A stretch of 43,420 nucleotides of DNA. It comes from Planctomycetota bacterium (GTDB taxonomy: Bacteria; Planctomycetota; JAJSAM01; JAJVHW01). How positions within the stretch are numbered: position 1 is the stretch's first letter; each line of letters opens with the position of its first letter. Below are positions 24,195 through 32,161 of the stretch, piece after piece. The DNA lies in NCBI GenBank assembly GCA_021776825.1, contig JAJFFG010000097.1, positions 1 to 43,420 on the forward strand, read 5' to 3'. Position numbers and translations under genes: made by a program. A model generated the notes under the pieces. That model was not told the DNA's origin, ran no database searches, and saw only the letters and a program-made list of their open reading frames with translations.

Positions 24195-25033
24195 TCGTGG
24201 ATCCGCGAACGCACGACGACTACGCGGGTCGGCAGGTCGACGCAGCGCGTCGAGTCCTGATCGATCTCGGCCAGGTTCTCGGCTCCTTCTTCACCGACAG
24301 CATCGTCGTCGTGGGTGGCTGGGTCCCAGAGCTCATGGTGTCGGACCCGGAGGAACCCCACGTCGGAAGCATCGACGTCGATCTCGCGCTGGACGCAGAC
24401 AAGCTGCGTAACGGCCGGTACGCCGAGGTGCTCGAGACCCTCCTCGCGACTCGCAGATACGTTCGCACGGAGAAGCAGTTCAAGCTGCAGGTCGAAGTGG
24501 ATCTCGAGGACGGTGGACCAGTCGTCGTCGTGGACGTGGACTTCCTGAAGCCGCTCCAACGACGGCGTCGACGCCGCGGACCACGCCTGACTCCCGGCTT
24601 CCGTCCGCTGGACGCCGACGCATGTGAGGCCGCGTTCGTGAGTCCCACACACGTGCGGCTGCGTGGCGTCACAGTGGCAGGGGCCGAGAATCGCGTGACG
24701 ATCCTGGTCGCCTCGGTCGAGGACTTCCTGATCATGAAGGCGCACGCCCTCGCCGGTCGTGACAAGCCGAAGGACGCCTACGACATCTGCTACTGCCTCG
24801 ACAACATCGAGGGGGGCATCGCCGCGATCGCGAAGACGTGGCGCGAGCGACACGGCGACGAACTCGTGGGCACCGCCATCCGACATCTGGACGAGAAGTT
24901 CGAGACGCTCGAATCGTACGGGCCAGCGCAGGTCGCTGCGTTCTACAACTCGGCGGATGCCCAGGAGCGCCAGCGACAGCAACGTCGCGCGTACGAGCTG
25001 GTTCGCCGGTTCATCGAACTGCTCCGCGAGTAG
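24191..25033 (+). CDS. AbiEii-like nucleotidyltransferase toxin
   Basis: This 280-residue protein has the minimal nucleotidyltransferase signature GG-W...D-x-D: VVVGGWVPELM (Gly42-Gly43), then GSIDVDLAL (Asp62, Asp64), and a third acidic strand VVVVDVDFL. Downstream, SVEDFLIMKAHAL and KPKDAYDICYCL match the AbiEii/MenT-type DUF1814 core. These toxins transfer nucleotides to RNA (tRNA in MenT) and stop growth, aborting phage infection. It is co-translated with the upstream AbiEi-like gene. The catalytic residues look intact, so the toxin is probably active. Confidence 0.87.
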   Translation: MIVDPRTHDDYAGRQVDAARRVLIDLGQVLGSFFTDSIVVVGGWVPELMVSDPEEPHVGSIDVDLALDADKLRNGRYAEVLETLLATRRYVRTEKQFKLQVEVDLEDGGPVVVVDVDFLKPLQRRRRRRGPRLTPGFRPLDADACEAAFVSPTHVRLRGVTVAGAENRVTILVASVEDFLIMKAHALAGRDKPKDAYDICYCLDNIEGGIAAIAKTWRERHGDELVGTAIRHLDEKFETLESYGPAQVAAFYNSADAQERQRQQRRAYELVRRFIELLRE

Positions 25034-25274
25034 TCAGGACGACGACCCACGCGATGTTCCGCCGGAGAGGGGTAGCTCGCCGCGGCCCGCGAACCGTCGT
25101 CAGCCGCAGCCGGTTGTCCTTGATGTCCACGACGAGTCATTGATCGCGATCGAGCAGTGAGCATGGGCAGAAGGCGCGACCAACGCTACGGCCATCGTAG
25201 CTGAGCGGGTGGCTGCGCCGGTCGGTCTGACAGCCGTCACCCCTTGACACGCAGCGCCGTCCGGAGAAGCCGCA

Positions 25275-26573
25275 GTGGTGCTGTCCAACAGAGAGCTCGC
25301 GTCAGTCATCCTCCTCGTCGCGTTCGCGACGTTCGTGCTCGCGAGGCCCAGCGCTCGGCGAGGACTGCCCAAGGTCATCCGCGGCTTCGCTCATCCGAAG
25401 ATCTTCATGCCGGTGCTCTGCTTCGCCGGATACGTCGCCCTGATCGTGGTCGGCGCGCGTCAGATCGGACTCTGGCAGCCGGTGCTCCTGAAGGACACGA
25501 TCCTCTGGTTCGCCGTGTCTGGCATGGTCCTGCTCTTCAACTTCGCGGACGTTGCAGGGCATGGCTTCCTCGCGCGGCAGGCGCGGGCGGCGTTGGGCAT
25601 TGCGGTCTTCCTGGAATTCTGCGCGAATCAGAGTTCGTTCTCGCTTGGGTGGGAGCTCGTGCTCCAGGTGAGCGCCGCGGTGCTCACGGTTCTCTCAGTC
25701 GAGAGGCGCCATCACCCGGTCTCCAGGCGCACCACCCGGTGGGCGCGAGCGCTGCTCGCGTCGATCGGAGCCGTCTTGTTCGTCGGGCCGTACCTGGCGC
25801 TACCGGACATCGTCCGCACATCGAGTCTGCAGTCAGTACTTCGGTCGTTCCTGCTTCCGCTCTGGCTCGGAGCGACGTCGATCCTGTTCGTCTACGTGTT
25901 CGCGATCTACGCCTGCCACAAGGTGGCGTTCGTCCGCGTCGATCATGCTGCGAGCGGCAAGGCCGCGCGACGCCGTGCGAGATTGGCATTGCTCGTCGGT
26001 CTTAGACTCCACGTGGCCGACGTCAAGGCGTTCGGCGGGGCGTGGCTCGCCGAGGTCGCGACGGCGGCGACGTGGCGCGACGCGCTTCGGTCCGTTCACG
26101 AGTACCGCGCGCGTCGACGTGAAGACGCAGAGGAGACGCGGCGCCGAGCGGCGAGCCTCGTCCGGCACAGCGGCGTGGCGGGCACGGACGGCGAGGGCCG
26201 TCAACTCGATCGGCGGGAGGTCGACGAGACGACCGATGCTCTCAGGTGGCTCAGCACGTGCCACATGGGCTGGTTTCGGCGAGCCGCCCCACCCCGCTAC
26301 GACGACGACCTTCTGCGCATCTTCCAGCCCGGCCTCACACGGGGGCTCCCAGAGCAGCACGGGATCACGATGCAGGTGAGTCCGAGCGGTCAGAGCTGGT
26401 TCGCATGGAGACGCACGGTCACCGGATGGGTGTACGCCATCGGCGCAAACGGCCCGCCACCGAGTCAGTGGTTCTTCGACGGACCGGAACCGCCGACCGG
26501 GTATCCCGGCGAGGACGCATCGTGGGGAGATACGCCGTTCGATCCCAGCCTGAACTGGAACCCGCCCGACTGA
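25275..26573 (+). CDS. Seven-helix membrane protein with cytosolic tail, function unknown
   Basis: The protein has 432 residues. About seven hydrophobic helices fill residues 1-230 (for example ASVILLVAFATFVLA, VLCFAGYVALIVVGA, FAVSGMVLLFNFA, LLASIGAVLFVGPYLAL, ATSILFVYVFAIYACH). A charged soluble region of about 200 residues follows, ending in an acidic, proline-rich tail (PEPPTGYPGEDASWGDTPFD). No transporter or enzyme family was recognised. GGAGAA lies six bases before the GTG start. It follows the toxin-antitoxin pair after about 240 bases that show no gene, so it is probably a separate unit. An effector or anchor role in island defence is possible but unsupported. Confidence 0.75.
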   Translation: MVLSNRELASVILLVAFATFVLARPSARRGLPKVIRGFAHPKIFMPVLCFAGYVALIVVGARQIGLWQPVLLKDTILWFAVSGMVLLFNFADVAGHGFLARQARAALGIAVFLEFCANQSSFSLGWELVLQVSAAVLTVLSVERRHHPVSRRTTRWARALLASIGAVLFVGPYLALPDIVRTSSLQSVLRSFLLPLWLGATSILFVYVFAIYACHKVAFVRVDHAASGKAARRRARLALLVGLRLHVADVKAFGGAWLAEVATAATWRDALRSVHEYRARRREDAEETRRRAASLVRHSGVAGTDGEGRQLDRREVDETTDALRWLSTCHMGWFRRAAPPRYDDDLLRIFQPGLTRGLPEQHGITMQVSPSGQSWFAWRRTVTGWVYAIGANGPPPSQWFFDGPEPPTGYPGEDASWGDTPFDPSLNWNPPD

Positions 26574-26743
26574 GCGGAGAGCGACCACCGCGAGGTGCGT
26601 CGAGATTCGGCGCATGCCCACGCGGCTCAAGCGCTCTGAAGGCAGAACGGTCGTTGGTTGAGAACGCCTGAGTCGTGGCGTCCATTGAGGAGTGGTACGC
26701 TCACGGAGACCACGAGACACGTGTGGGGAGCGGAGCGGGACAA

Positions 26744-28006
26744 GTGAGCCTACGTGACGTCGAGTTCGGCGTGGTCGATGTCGAGACCACGGGCCTGTTC
26801 CCCGGAGGACACGATCGAATCTGCGAGATCGCGGTCGTGCGCGTCCGAGCCGACGGCTCGGTGATCGATGAGTACAGCACACTCGTCAACCCGGAACGGG
26901 ATCTGGGACCGACTCACCTACATGAGATTCGCGCGGCCGATGTTCGCGACGCGCCACTGTTCGCTGAGATCGCCGGTGCCGTGGCACGGCTCCTCGACAG
27001 GGCGGTGTTCGCTGCCCACAACGTGTCGTTCGATGCGCGATTCGTGAGCGCCGAGATCCGCCGTGCCGGCCACGAGGTGCCACCGTTCCCACGGGTCTGC
27101 ACCCTGCGTCTCGCGGCAATGGCTGACGCCGACGTCCAGAGCAGGCGATTGCCCGATCTATGCGCGCACTTCGGAATCGGGCTCGCAGAGCACCACTCTG
27201 CGCGGGCCGATGCGCACGCCACGGCAGCTCTGCTCGCGCAGTGCCTCGGCCGACTCGACGGGAGCACGCACGTCAACGCCCTGGTGGATAGACGAACTCT
27301 CGTCGCATGGCCGAGCATCGCGATCACCGCGCAACCGTTGCAGAGATACGACGCGGCGGCGCGACGCGACGCAGCCCCCTCGTACATCGGGACACTTGTT
27401 GCGCGCCTACCGGCGCATCGCGACGTCTCGCCGGAGACCACGGCCTACATGGATCTGCTCGACCGTGCGCTGGAGGACCGTCGCATCACCGAGAGTGAGG
27501 CTCACTCACTCATCGAACTGGCCTCGATGGCGGGCCTCTCGCAGGCCAATGTCGTCGCGGCGCACGAGACGTACCTCCACGACGTCGTCTCGATGGCATT
27601 GGCCGATGGCGTCATCTCGGACTCCGAGCAGCGCGACCTCGACGAGGTCCGTCGTGCGCTCGGCATCGATGCTGGCGCCTTCGAGCAGAGTCTGCAGCGG
27701 GGGCGGGTCGATCCGCAGCCGGCGGTCGCGCGCTCCGTGAGCGAGGACCTCCAAGGCAAGACGATCTGCTTCACCGGCACTCTGCACTGCGCGATCGATG
27801 GTGAGCGCGTCGATCGAGCTGCCGCAGAGATACTCGCGACGAACGCTGGATTGGTCACCAGGCGGAGCGTCAGCAAGAAGCTCGACATCCTCGTCCTTGC
27901 CGACCCGGACTCCATGTCGGGGAAGGCGCGCAAGGCGCGTCAACTCGGCGTCCGTCTCATGTCCGAGGCGGTGTTTTGGCGCACGTTGGGCATCGTCGTG
28001 GACTGA
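26744..28006 (+). CDS. DnaQ-type exonuclease with TerB-like and BRCT domains
   Basis: This 420-residue protein has three parts. A DEDDh 3'-5' exonuclease (1 to about 170) has VVDVETTG (Asp12, Glu14), AHNVSFDARF (Asp97) and HSARADAHA (His151, Asp156), so all catalytic residues are present. A helical TerB-like region (about 235-310) contains DLLDRALEDRRITESEAHSL and MALADGVISDSEQRDLDEV. A C-terminal BRCT domain (about 335-420) reads GKTICFTGTL then TRRSVSKKLDILVLAD, close to that of DNA ligase. It resembles PolC/DinG-like epsilon exonucleases joined to BRCT modules, and may act in DNA repair or degrade invading DNA. I prefer the GTG at 26744 with GGAG eight bases before it; the GTG at 26675 would add 23 residues without a ribosome site. 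Confidence 0.87.
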   Translation: MSLRDVEFGVVDVETTGLFPGGHDRICEIAVVRVRADGSVIDEYSTLVNPERDLGPTHLHEIRAADVRDAPLFAEIAGAVARLLDRAVFAAHNVSFDARFVSAEIRRAGHEVPPFPRVCTLRLAAMADADVQSRRLPDLCAHFGIGLAEHHSARADAHATAALLAQCLGRLDGSTHVNALVDRRTLVAWPSIAITAQPLQRYDAAARRDAAPSYIGTLVARLPAHRDVSPETTAYMDLLDRALEDRRITESEAHSLIELASMAGLSQANVVAAHETYLHDVVSMALADGVISDSEQRDLDEVRRALGIDAGAFEQSLQRGRVDPQPAVARSVSEDLQGKTICFTGTLHCAIDGERVDRAAAEILATNAGLVTRRSVSKKLDILVLADPDSMSGKARKARQLGVRLMSEAVFWRTLGIVVD

Positions 28007-28189
28007 GCCGATCCGGTCCGTCTCAAGCGGCCACCGTTCGGGGCGTGTCGGTGTCGCCTTCCGTGATAGCTCCCCCGTCTCGCCAACCCGGTTGCGAGCG
28101 CGGACGTCGGTCAGCCTCGCGCTCGCCGTCTCGCGTCCTCAACTCTGACCACGCACCGACACACAGACGATCGGTGACTCGGATCCGAC

Positions 28190-28630
28190 GTCGTCCGCGC
28201 GGATCGACGTGCGCAGCGCGCGGCATCGCGACTGCGGGTGACGGTGCACGCCGACCGCGAGCCGGCGACGATTTCGAAGACGCCGGCGCTCAAGCTGGCG
28301 GACTTGGGCGTCACGAACTCGCACCGCCGGCCGTACACATCGGACGACAACCCCTTCAGCCAGGGACAGTTTCGGACCATCAGGTGTCGGCCAGACTTCC
28401 CCTCACACTTCGGCTCGATCGAGAACGCTCGCACCCACCGCCGCCCCCTCTTCGCTGGGTACACCCGCGAGCACCGGCACTCGCGGCTCGCTCAGCTCAC
28501 GCCGGAGACCGTCCACTACGGACGCGCCGAGGCCGCGGTCGCGGCGCGCTCGGTCGTGCTCGACGCCGCGTACCGCGTGCATCCCGAACGATCCGTGCGC
28601 AGAGCGCCGGCTCTGCCGGCGGCAGAGGAG
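28190..28630 (+). pseudogene. IS3-family OrfB transposase remnant (C-terminal end)
   Basis: The sequence spells the end of an IS3 integrase. CAARGIATAG in one frame shifts into VTVHADREP, then ADLGVTNSHRRPYTSDDNPF, FRTIRCRPDFPSHFGSIENA, EHRHSRLAQLTPETVHYGRA and VLDAAYRVHPERSVRR. Functional relatives read SDDNPxSEAQFKTLK; here the catalytic Glu is replaced (SQGQF), so it is dead as well as truncated and frameshifted. It accounts for the middle of the 28007-28778 gap; the rest of that gap shows nothing. Confidence 0.8.
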
Positions 28631-28778
28631 ATCGCTCACGAAGCTCCAAGATGCGGAGTCTCAGCGTCGTTGACACGTCCCGCTCACTCTGACTCAGCGT
28701 CCGACTGGCTGAGTAACGTACGCTCGCTCGCAGAGGCTCGCAGGCGAGCAGGATCGCGTTGTCGCGCACGAGGGCTCC

Positions 28779-30518
28779 GTGGCACCCACGACCGGACTGG
28801 ATACATACGAAGTTGCGTTCCTCCTTGGCGCGGGAGCGTCGGTTCCAGCCGGAGTTCCGGACACCATTCACTTCGTCACGGAGTTTGTGGAATCAACTCC
28901 GCCGCACGCCGAGCAGCTCGCGACTCTCATCGACTCCCTCAGAACCTGGTGCGACGCGCGCGGCCGTCTCCTCGACGTCGAGGTCCTCTACGAAGTGCTC
29001 CGGTCGCTGGGCGGCTTCGAGGAGAGCTACTTCGTCGACCAGGTCCCCGTCGAGAGCTGCGCGCTCTCTCGCAACGACGCTGCGACAGTCTGCCATGCCC
29101 TCGAGGACTTCATCCACGCGCGTGCGTTCGTCGCCCCGGACAAGGCGGAGTATCTGCACGAGCTCCGTCTGTTCGTCGCGCGGTCACGCCCGCTCCGCAT
29201 CTTCTCGACGAACTACGACACGGCTGTGGAACTCGCCTGCTCGCAGCAGAAGTTGACCTGGGAGGACGGGTTCTCGCTGTACTGGAGCCCGGACGTATTC
29301 GAGGATCGCGACGCCGACGTGCACCTCGTGAAACTCCACGGATCGGTGCTGTGGTATCGCGACGATTGCGGCAACTACATCCGCTCTCCGATGGGTCGCC
29401 GCGCCGCGGACGACCAGCCGCCTCTGCTGTTCTCCGGGGCGTGCGAGCCGCTGTTGATCTACCCGGCCCGCAAGAGCGCGAACGATGCTCCGTACTCGCA
29501 CAACATGCAGATGCTCTCTCGGTGCCTCGGAACACGAGAATCACGAGTCCTCCTCATCGTCGTTGGGTACTCGTTCCGCGACGATCACCTGCGGACACTG
29601 CTGTTCGATGCAGCGCGGCGCAACGCTTCGCTTCGTGTCGTACTCGTAGATCCGCGCGCGGCAGGGATCTATGAAGATCAACTGCGCCATGAGCCCCGCG
29701 ACGGCGAGAACCCCTCCCCGCTCGACGGCCGCGTCGTTCCGCTGTCGCGCCCGCTTGATGCTGAACTACTCCGCGACTTGCGACGAGACGTCGTGCGCTC
29801 ACTCGAGACCGCGCTGCAGCAGGAGGAACTCGGCATCGGACGGGAGGCCACCGACCGCGTTCCCTGGGCTCCGGTCGCCGCGCTCTACCTGAAGGCCGGC
29901 GACTTCGAGTCGGCGTGGCGATGCCTGGGCCGGGAGGGATTCCCGCAACTACTCGGCCCGAACCAACTCCCCCAGTTCCTCGCCGGTCTGCTTCGGGAAC
30001 TCCGGCAACTCGTGGACGCTGGCTGGCCGCCGCACCCGTTCCGGAAGCTGCATCGGGACGTGGAGCAGGTTGCATCGAGATACCAGTCGGAGACCGCCGT
30101 CTCTCAGCGTGGCAACACGGATCGGTACCAGGCCTCCGGCCCTGGCGGTGCCGCGCTGATGATCGTGAACACCGTGCGCACGGAGGCCGAGACCTGCCTC
30201 CGTCGAGCCGACGCCCTGGAGAGATGCGCAGGGCACGAGGTCCGGGTTGAAGCGTATCGCGACCTTGCGGACTGGCTCCGTCAGCTCGCGCCAGCGTTGG
30301 AGGTGATTGAGGCTTCGTCGGATCGAGGCCTGGATTGGCGGGATCTCACAGACCTGCTTCCGGATCTTCCACCCACGCCCTCGGGTAACCCCACGCGCAA
30401 TGCGGAGCTCGCGCAAGAGTCACTCAGGCGGCACCTCGACGCTCTCATCGGAGTGGGGGTTGCGTGGATCGAGCGTTGGAGGAACAACGCTCCGTGGCTT
30501 CCGCCCCCTGGGCCGTAG
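28779..30518 (+). CDS. SIR2-family domain protein, probable defence NADase
   Basis: This 579-residue protein has an N-terminal SIR2-like NAD-binding domain: LLGAGASVPAGVPDT (GAGAS at 17-21), FSTNYDTAVE (STNYD at 143-147), VKLHGSVLWYR (about 184-193; His187 is at the SIR2 catalytic position) and VVGYSFRDDHLRTLL (about 261-275). The roughly 280 C-terminal residues are helical and of unknown type. Bacterial SIR2 proteins of this layout (ThsA, DSR, SIR2-APAZ and others) deplete NAD+ on phage sensing. The gene stands alone with no obvious partner, so the C-terminal part may itself be the sensor. The GTG start has GAGG five bases upstream. Confidence 0.85.
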   Translation: MAPTTGLDTYEVAFLLGAGASVPAGVPDTIHFVTEFVESTPPHAEQLATLIDSLRTWCDARGRLLDVEVLYEVLRSLGGFEESYFVDQVPVESCALSRNDAATVCHALEDFIHARAFVAPDKAEYLHELRLFVARSRPLRIFSTNYDTAVELACSQQKLTWEDGFSLYWSPDVFEDRDADVHLVKLHGSVLWYRDDCGNYIRSPMGRRAADDQPPLLFSGACEPLLIYPARKSANDAPYSHNMQMLSRCLGTRESRVLLIVVGYSFRDDHLRTLLFDAARRNASLRVVLVDPRAAGIYEDQLRHEPRDGENPSPLDGRVVPLSRPLDAELLRDLRRDVVRSLETALQQEELGIGREATDRVPWAPVAALYLKAGDFESAWRCLGREGFPQLLGPNQLPQFLAGLLRELRQLVDAGWPPHPFRKLHRDVEQVASRYQSETAVSQRGNTDRYQASGPGGAALMIVNTVRTEAETCLRRADALERCAGHEVRVEAYRDLADWLRQLAPALEVIEASSDRGLDWRDLTDLLPDLPPTPSGNPTRNAELAQESLRRHLDALIGVGVAWIERWRNNAPWLPPPGP

Positions 30519-31069
30519 TTCAGGATCGCCCGCGGCGCGCCGGCGCGCGAGACTTGGACTCCGTTCGATGAGCACGCTGACCGTGTCAGACCGCAGCACG
30601 GAGCCGAGCGTTGATCCGACGCCACGAGTGGGCGGTACCGACGGGAGCTACCGCGGGCTCGTCACTCGCGTGGTGGACCTTGCGGTGCGGGCGCTGCCGT
30701 GGTCCTCGCGCTCCGTCGTCTTGCCGGGATAGTCACTGGCGAAGATGGAGAGGGCGATTGACTGACCTGGCTCGCGAGGCGAGACCGAAGAGTCTGACCG
30801 GGATCGGTAGTTCGCAAAGTTCGCAAGGGTGGCTTCGGCTCGGGCACGACTGGCAGCACGGTCAGGCTCGACGCGGACGCCAGGAGGTAGTCATGCACCA
30901 ACGCCCTGACGTAGGCGAACACCGTGCTGGACCCTGCGGCGACGAGGCCTCTCGAGCAGAGCTCTGCGTTTCGCACTCCGTGCCACGACAGCGCCCCACG
31001 TGTGGTCGTCCCACGGTCGATCTTCACTCCGCGGGTCTTGCCTGAGCGACGCTGATTGACCCTGGTTAA
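30519..31069. other. Non-coding or decayed stretch
   Basis: Open frames exist on both strands (for example minus-strand 30662-31027), but they lack ribosome sites and recognisable motifs and overlap one another. I see no repeat pairs, tRNA or terminator here. It separates the SIR2 gene from the end of the convergent RHS/HEAT unit. Confidence 0.4.
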
Positions 31070-32119
31070 CTACTTGAAGGTGTCCCGCCCGCTACGCTCG
31101 CCGACAGGGATCACGCGTGGAAGTCGCGCATACCAAGAGGCGGCCCGCCGCCATCGAACGCGTTCCTCTGTCTCATCACGAATGTGCCGAGGAAGTTCCA
31201 GTCCGGTCAGTAGCTCAATCTGAGCGATCGCGTCATCGCCGACTCGATGGTATCCGCCAGGGTCCTCGTAGTCCCTCGACCGGTACTCGGCACTGAATTC
31301 AAGCACGGAGAGCGTCGCCATTGCCGCCGAGAGGGTGCACTCTCGCGCAAGTCGGCGTGCCGCGATCAATCTACTTCCCGCGTCGCGTAGCGGATCACGT
31401 GCCACCTGTCGCGCCAGAGTCGCGCCGATCGCGCTCTCGTCAAGTAAGACTGTGAGCGCCTCGCGAGCAACCGCTCGCCGCTCGTCCGACGTCCACTGAG
31501 AGCACTCGGTCAGGATGCGGCGTACGCGAGCATCATCGACGTGGTGAGCCGTCGCACGCACGCCGTCGGGTGTGAGGTGCTCCGCCTCAATGGCGAGTTC
31601 GAGCGCGCACGCCGCGACGCCAGCATCCGCGAACTTCATGGCCTCCAGCACGTCCGCGTGCCCATCCTGCATCAACTCGAGGAGTTGCGCGTCGTGCTGT
31701 CGCGTCGAGAACTCTGCGAGAGCCTCGATGCATGCTCGGCCCGTCCGATCGGACACACGCTCCGCTCCCGATGTCGATCGCAAGCGTCGGACGAGCAACG
31801 GAACTGCGAGCGTGCCGAGGGCGCGAAGTCGTGAGTACTCGCATCGGCGTTCCGCGCGGTCCGATAAGGACGCAGCGGACTCGAGGACTTCGCCGATCAG
31901 CCGATCCTGCTCCGCCGCCGTCTGGCGGGGGATCGCTCCCCCACTCGCAGATCTGGCGAGAGCTGCTGGCGCATGCCTGGCAACGCGTGCGGCATCAACG
32001 GGAACGCCCTCTGGTGGAGCGGACTCGCGCGCGTGGCTGGCGCCGGCCCACCATCCAGCGACGAACGCCAACGCGACGAGCGCGAGTGAAGATGCAGTCC
32101 ATCGTCGTTCGATGTTCAC
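31070..32119 (-). CDS. Exported HEAT-like repeat protein after the RHS gene
   Basis: This 349-residue protein starts with a signal anchor or signal peptide (RRWTASSLALVALAFVAGWWAG, residues 5-26). A helical, HEAT-like arrangement follows, with repeats such as GTLAVPLLVRRLRS, LLELMQDGHADVLEAMKFADAGVAACAL and RRAVAREALTVLL. The start is a GTG only 42 bases after the RHS stop, so the two are probably co-transcribed. Genes directly after RHS genes often encode immunity proteins or partners for the variable tip; that role here is inference. No enzyme motif is visible. Confidence 0.75.
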   Translation of the reverse strand: MNIERRWTASSLALVALAFVAGWWAGASHARESAPPEGVPVDAARVARHAPAALARSASGGAIPRQTAAEQDRLIGEVLESAASLSDRAERRCEYSRLRALGTLAVPLLVRRLRSTSGAERVSDRTGRACIEALAEFSTRQHDAQLLELMQDGHADVLEAMKFADAGVAACALELAIEAEHLTPDGVRATAHHVDDARVRRILTECSQWTSDERRAVAREALTVLLDESAIGATLARQVARDPLRDAGSRLIAARRLARECTLSAAMATLSVLEFSAEYRSRDYEDPGGYHRVGDDAIAQIELLTGLELPRHIRDETEERVRWRRAASWYARLPRVIPVGERSGRDTFK

Positions 32120-32161
32120 GGTCGAGTTCCATCAGATCAACGCGCGCACGAGGTCAAACAA

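Noticed and set aside
28238..29674. Plus-strand frame of 478 codons
   Set aside because: Its first 130 codons are the IS3 transposase remnant; the rest is an out-of-frame arginine-rich shadow of the SIR2 gene.
30662..31027. Minus-strand frame of 121 codons
   Set aside because: Partly protein-like start but no ribosome site, motif or neighbour link; overlapping plus-strand frame is equally open.
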